Below are positions 18,166 to 18,736 of a stretch of 18,736 nucleotides of DNA, one piece after another. Position 1 is the stretch's first letter; every line of letters begins with the position of its first letter. Position numbers and translations under genes: made by a program. The stretch comes from Copromyces sp. CBS 386.78 (Eukaryota; Ascomycota; Sordariomycetes; Sordariales; Sordariaceae): assembly GCA_030685235.1 (NCBI GenBank), contig MU839325.1, positions 1-18,736 on the forward strand. Reading direction: 5' to 3'. Under the pieces are notes generated by a model that saw only the letters and a list, made by a program, of their open reading frames with translations, was not told the DNA's origin and made no database searches.

Positions 18166-18525
18166 GGATTTTTGTATATATGATGTAATTGGACCTACTT
18201 TCCTCGAAAAAAAATTTAAATCCTTCCTTCCTACCTTCCTCCTTTAATATCGAATTTCCCCTTTATAGGGAAGCGAAAACGACCAAGTTTTGTTTTTACT
18301 AATAACCCTAACCCTGGAAATAAAAAGGGTACTAAAATGAGCGCTATTTTTTGGCGGTTATTTTGTACCCGGCTAGAGGTCTGTGCGCCCTCTATGTAAC
18401 GAGAAATCTTAGTTTAAAAAAAATTTACTAAACGGGTGTTTAGAAGAAAAAAAATAAATAAATAAATAAATAATATTAAATTTCCCCTTAATAAGTAAGA
18501 AAAACTAACCCTTTCCTTAAGAAAT
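18166..18525. other. Unmutated intergenic spacer with simple repeats
   Basis: No gene is visible. The base steps are normal, so RIP stopped before this point. It holds two telomere-type units (taaccctaaccct, 18303-18315); an inverted repeat, gggtac at 18327-18332 against gtaccc at 18365-18370, extending into AT-rich bases; a small inverted repeat, TAGAGG/CCTCTA, near 18374-18395; and an (AAAT)n microsatellite at about 18450-18472. Confidence 0.6.
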
Positions 18526-18613
18526 TTGGCCTAGTGGCCAAGTGGTTAATAAAGTAGTTCTTTATCTTCAGACTCTTGTTCGATTCCTCGCTGACAAAAA
18601 TGTTTGTTCTTTT

Positions 18614-18650
<37 letters not shown>
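18526..18650 (+). mobile_element. Short SINE-like unit: tRNA-derived head and 36-base A tail
   Basis: An A box (TGGCCAAGTGG, 18535-18545) and a B box (GTTCGATTC, 18578-18586) of an RNA polymerase III promoter are spaced as in a tRNA gene. A TTTT possible terminator lies at 18610-18613, followed by 36 A residues (18615-18650). The arms do not fold as a proper tRNA: the T stem pairs poorly, and the bases before the A box do not pair with those after the B box. It is therefore a tRNA-derived retroposon or a tRNA pseudogene, not a working tRNA. I see no clear target duplication. A 6-bp inverted repeat ttggcc/ggccaa overlaps the A box (18526-18541). Confidence 0.5.
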
Positions 18651-18652
<2 letters not shown>

Positions 18653-18666
18653 TTTATTAACCTAGA

Positions 18667-18710
18667 TTCGCGATTTCCCCTTGTAACCTTCGCGATTTCC
18701 CCTTATGATT
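18667..18710. repeat. 22-bp tandem repeat, two units
   Basis: Units at 18667-18688 and 18689-18710 share ttcgcgatttcccctt at their start and diverge at the end. The motif atttcccctt also occurs singly at about 18254 and 18479, so it may be a dispersed local motif. Confidence 0.6.
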
Positions 18711-18736
18711 TTTGGGTATGTAATTTTTTGGGCATA

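Noticed and set aside
18303..18315. Telomere or subtelomere boundary
   Set aside because: Only two CCCTAA units are present with no further repeats, so this is an interstitial match at most.
18526..18600. Functional tRNA gene
   Set aside because: A and B boxes are present, but the T stem and acceptor do not pair and no sound anticodon arm could be drawn.

Overview
This window looks like a silenced, repeat-filled block from a filamentous ascomycete (Pezizomycotina). Nearly all of it carries the signature of repeat-induced point mutation (RIP): CpA and TpG are almost absent, TpA is in large excess, and CpG survives. In recognisable reading frames Gln (CAA/CAG) and Trp (TGG) codons have become stops, Cys and His have become Tyr, and Asp has become Asn. 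No intact protein gene is visible. What remains is a nest of dead transposons plus a few short islands that escaped mutation. Species cannot be told from this.

Layout: 1-161 is an unmutated coding fragment (minus strand) of an unrecognised repeat protein, cut by the window edge. A Tad-like LINE (copy C/D, plus strand) occupies 162-799 and resumes at 8029-8412. It was split by a 7.2 kb insertion flanked by an identical 16-bp repeat (784-799 and 8029-8044). That insertion holds an unclassified mutated stretch (800-2604), a clean MITE (2611-3036, 52-bp terminal inverted repeats, 6-bp target duplication), a mutated relative of the 1-161 fragment (about 3180-3318), and a nearly complete LINE on the minus strand (copy A, about 3320-8028). 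Then come an unmutated spacer (8413-8616) and LINE copy B on the plus strand (8617-12051), which mirrors copy A. A and B form an inverted repeat with arms of about 3.43 kb and a spacer of about 0.6 kb.

At 12052 copy B is cut in its reverse transcriptase by a GC-rich unmutated block, followed by a Ty3/Gypsy chromovirus (gag 12288 to chromodomain 17305). Its order is gag with zinc knuckle, protease, reverse transcriptase, RNase H, integrase, chromodomain. No 3' LTR was found. The right end (17385-18736) holds a mutated Ala/Pro/Thr-rich coding remnant on the minus strand, a 123-bp element full of CAACGGT repeats with 8-bp inverted ends, unmutated spacer, a short tRNA-derived SINE-like unit with a 36-base A tail, and a 22-bp tandem repeat.

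Nothing here works as an operon or defence system. The interest lies in the insertion order that can be read from the junctions, the unequal mutation of neighbouring segments, and the large inverted repeat.
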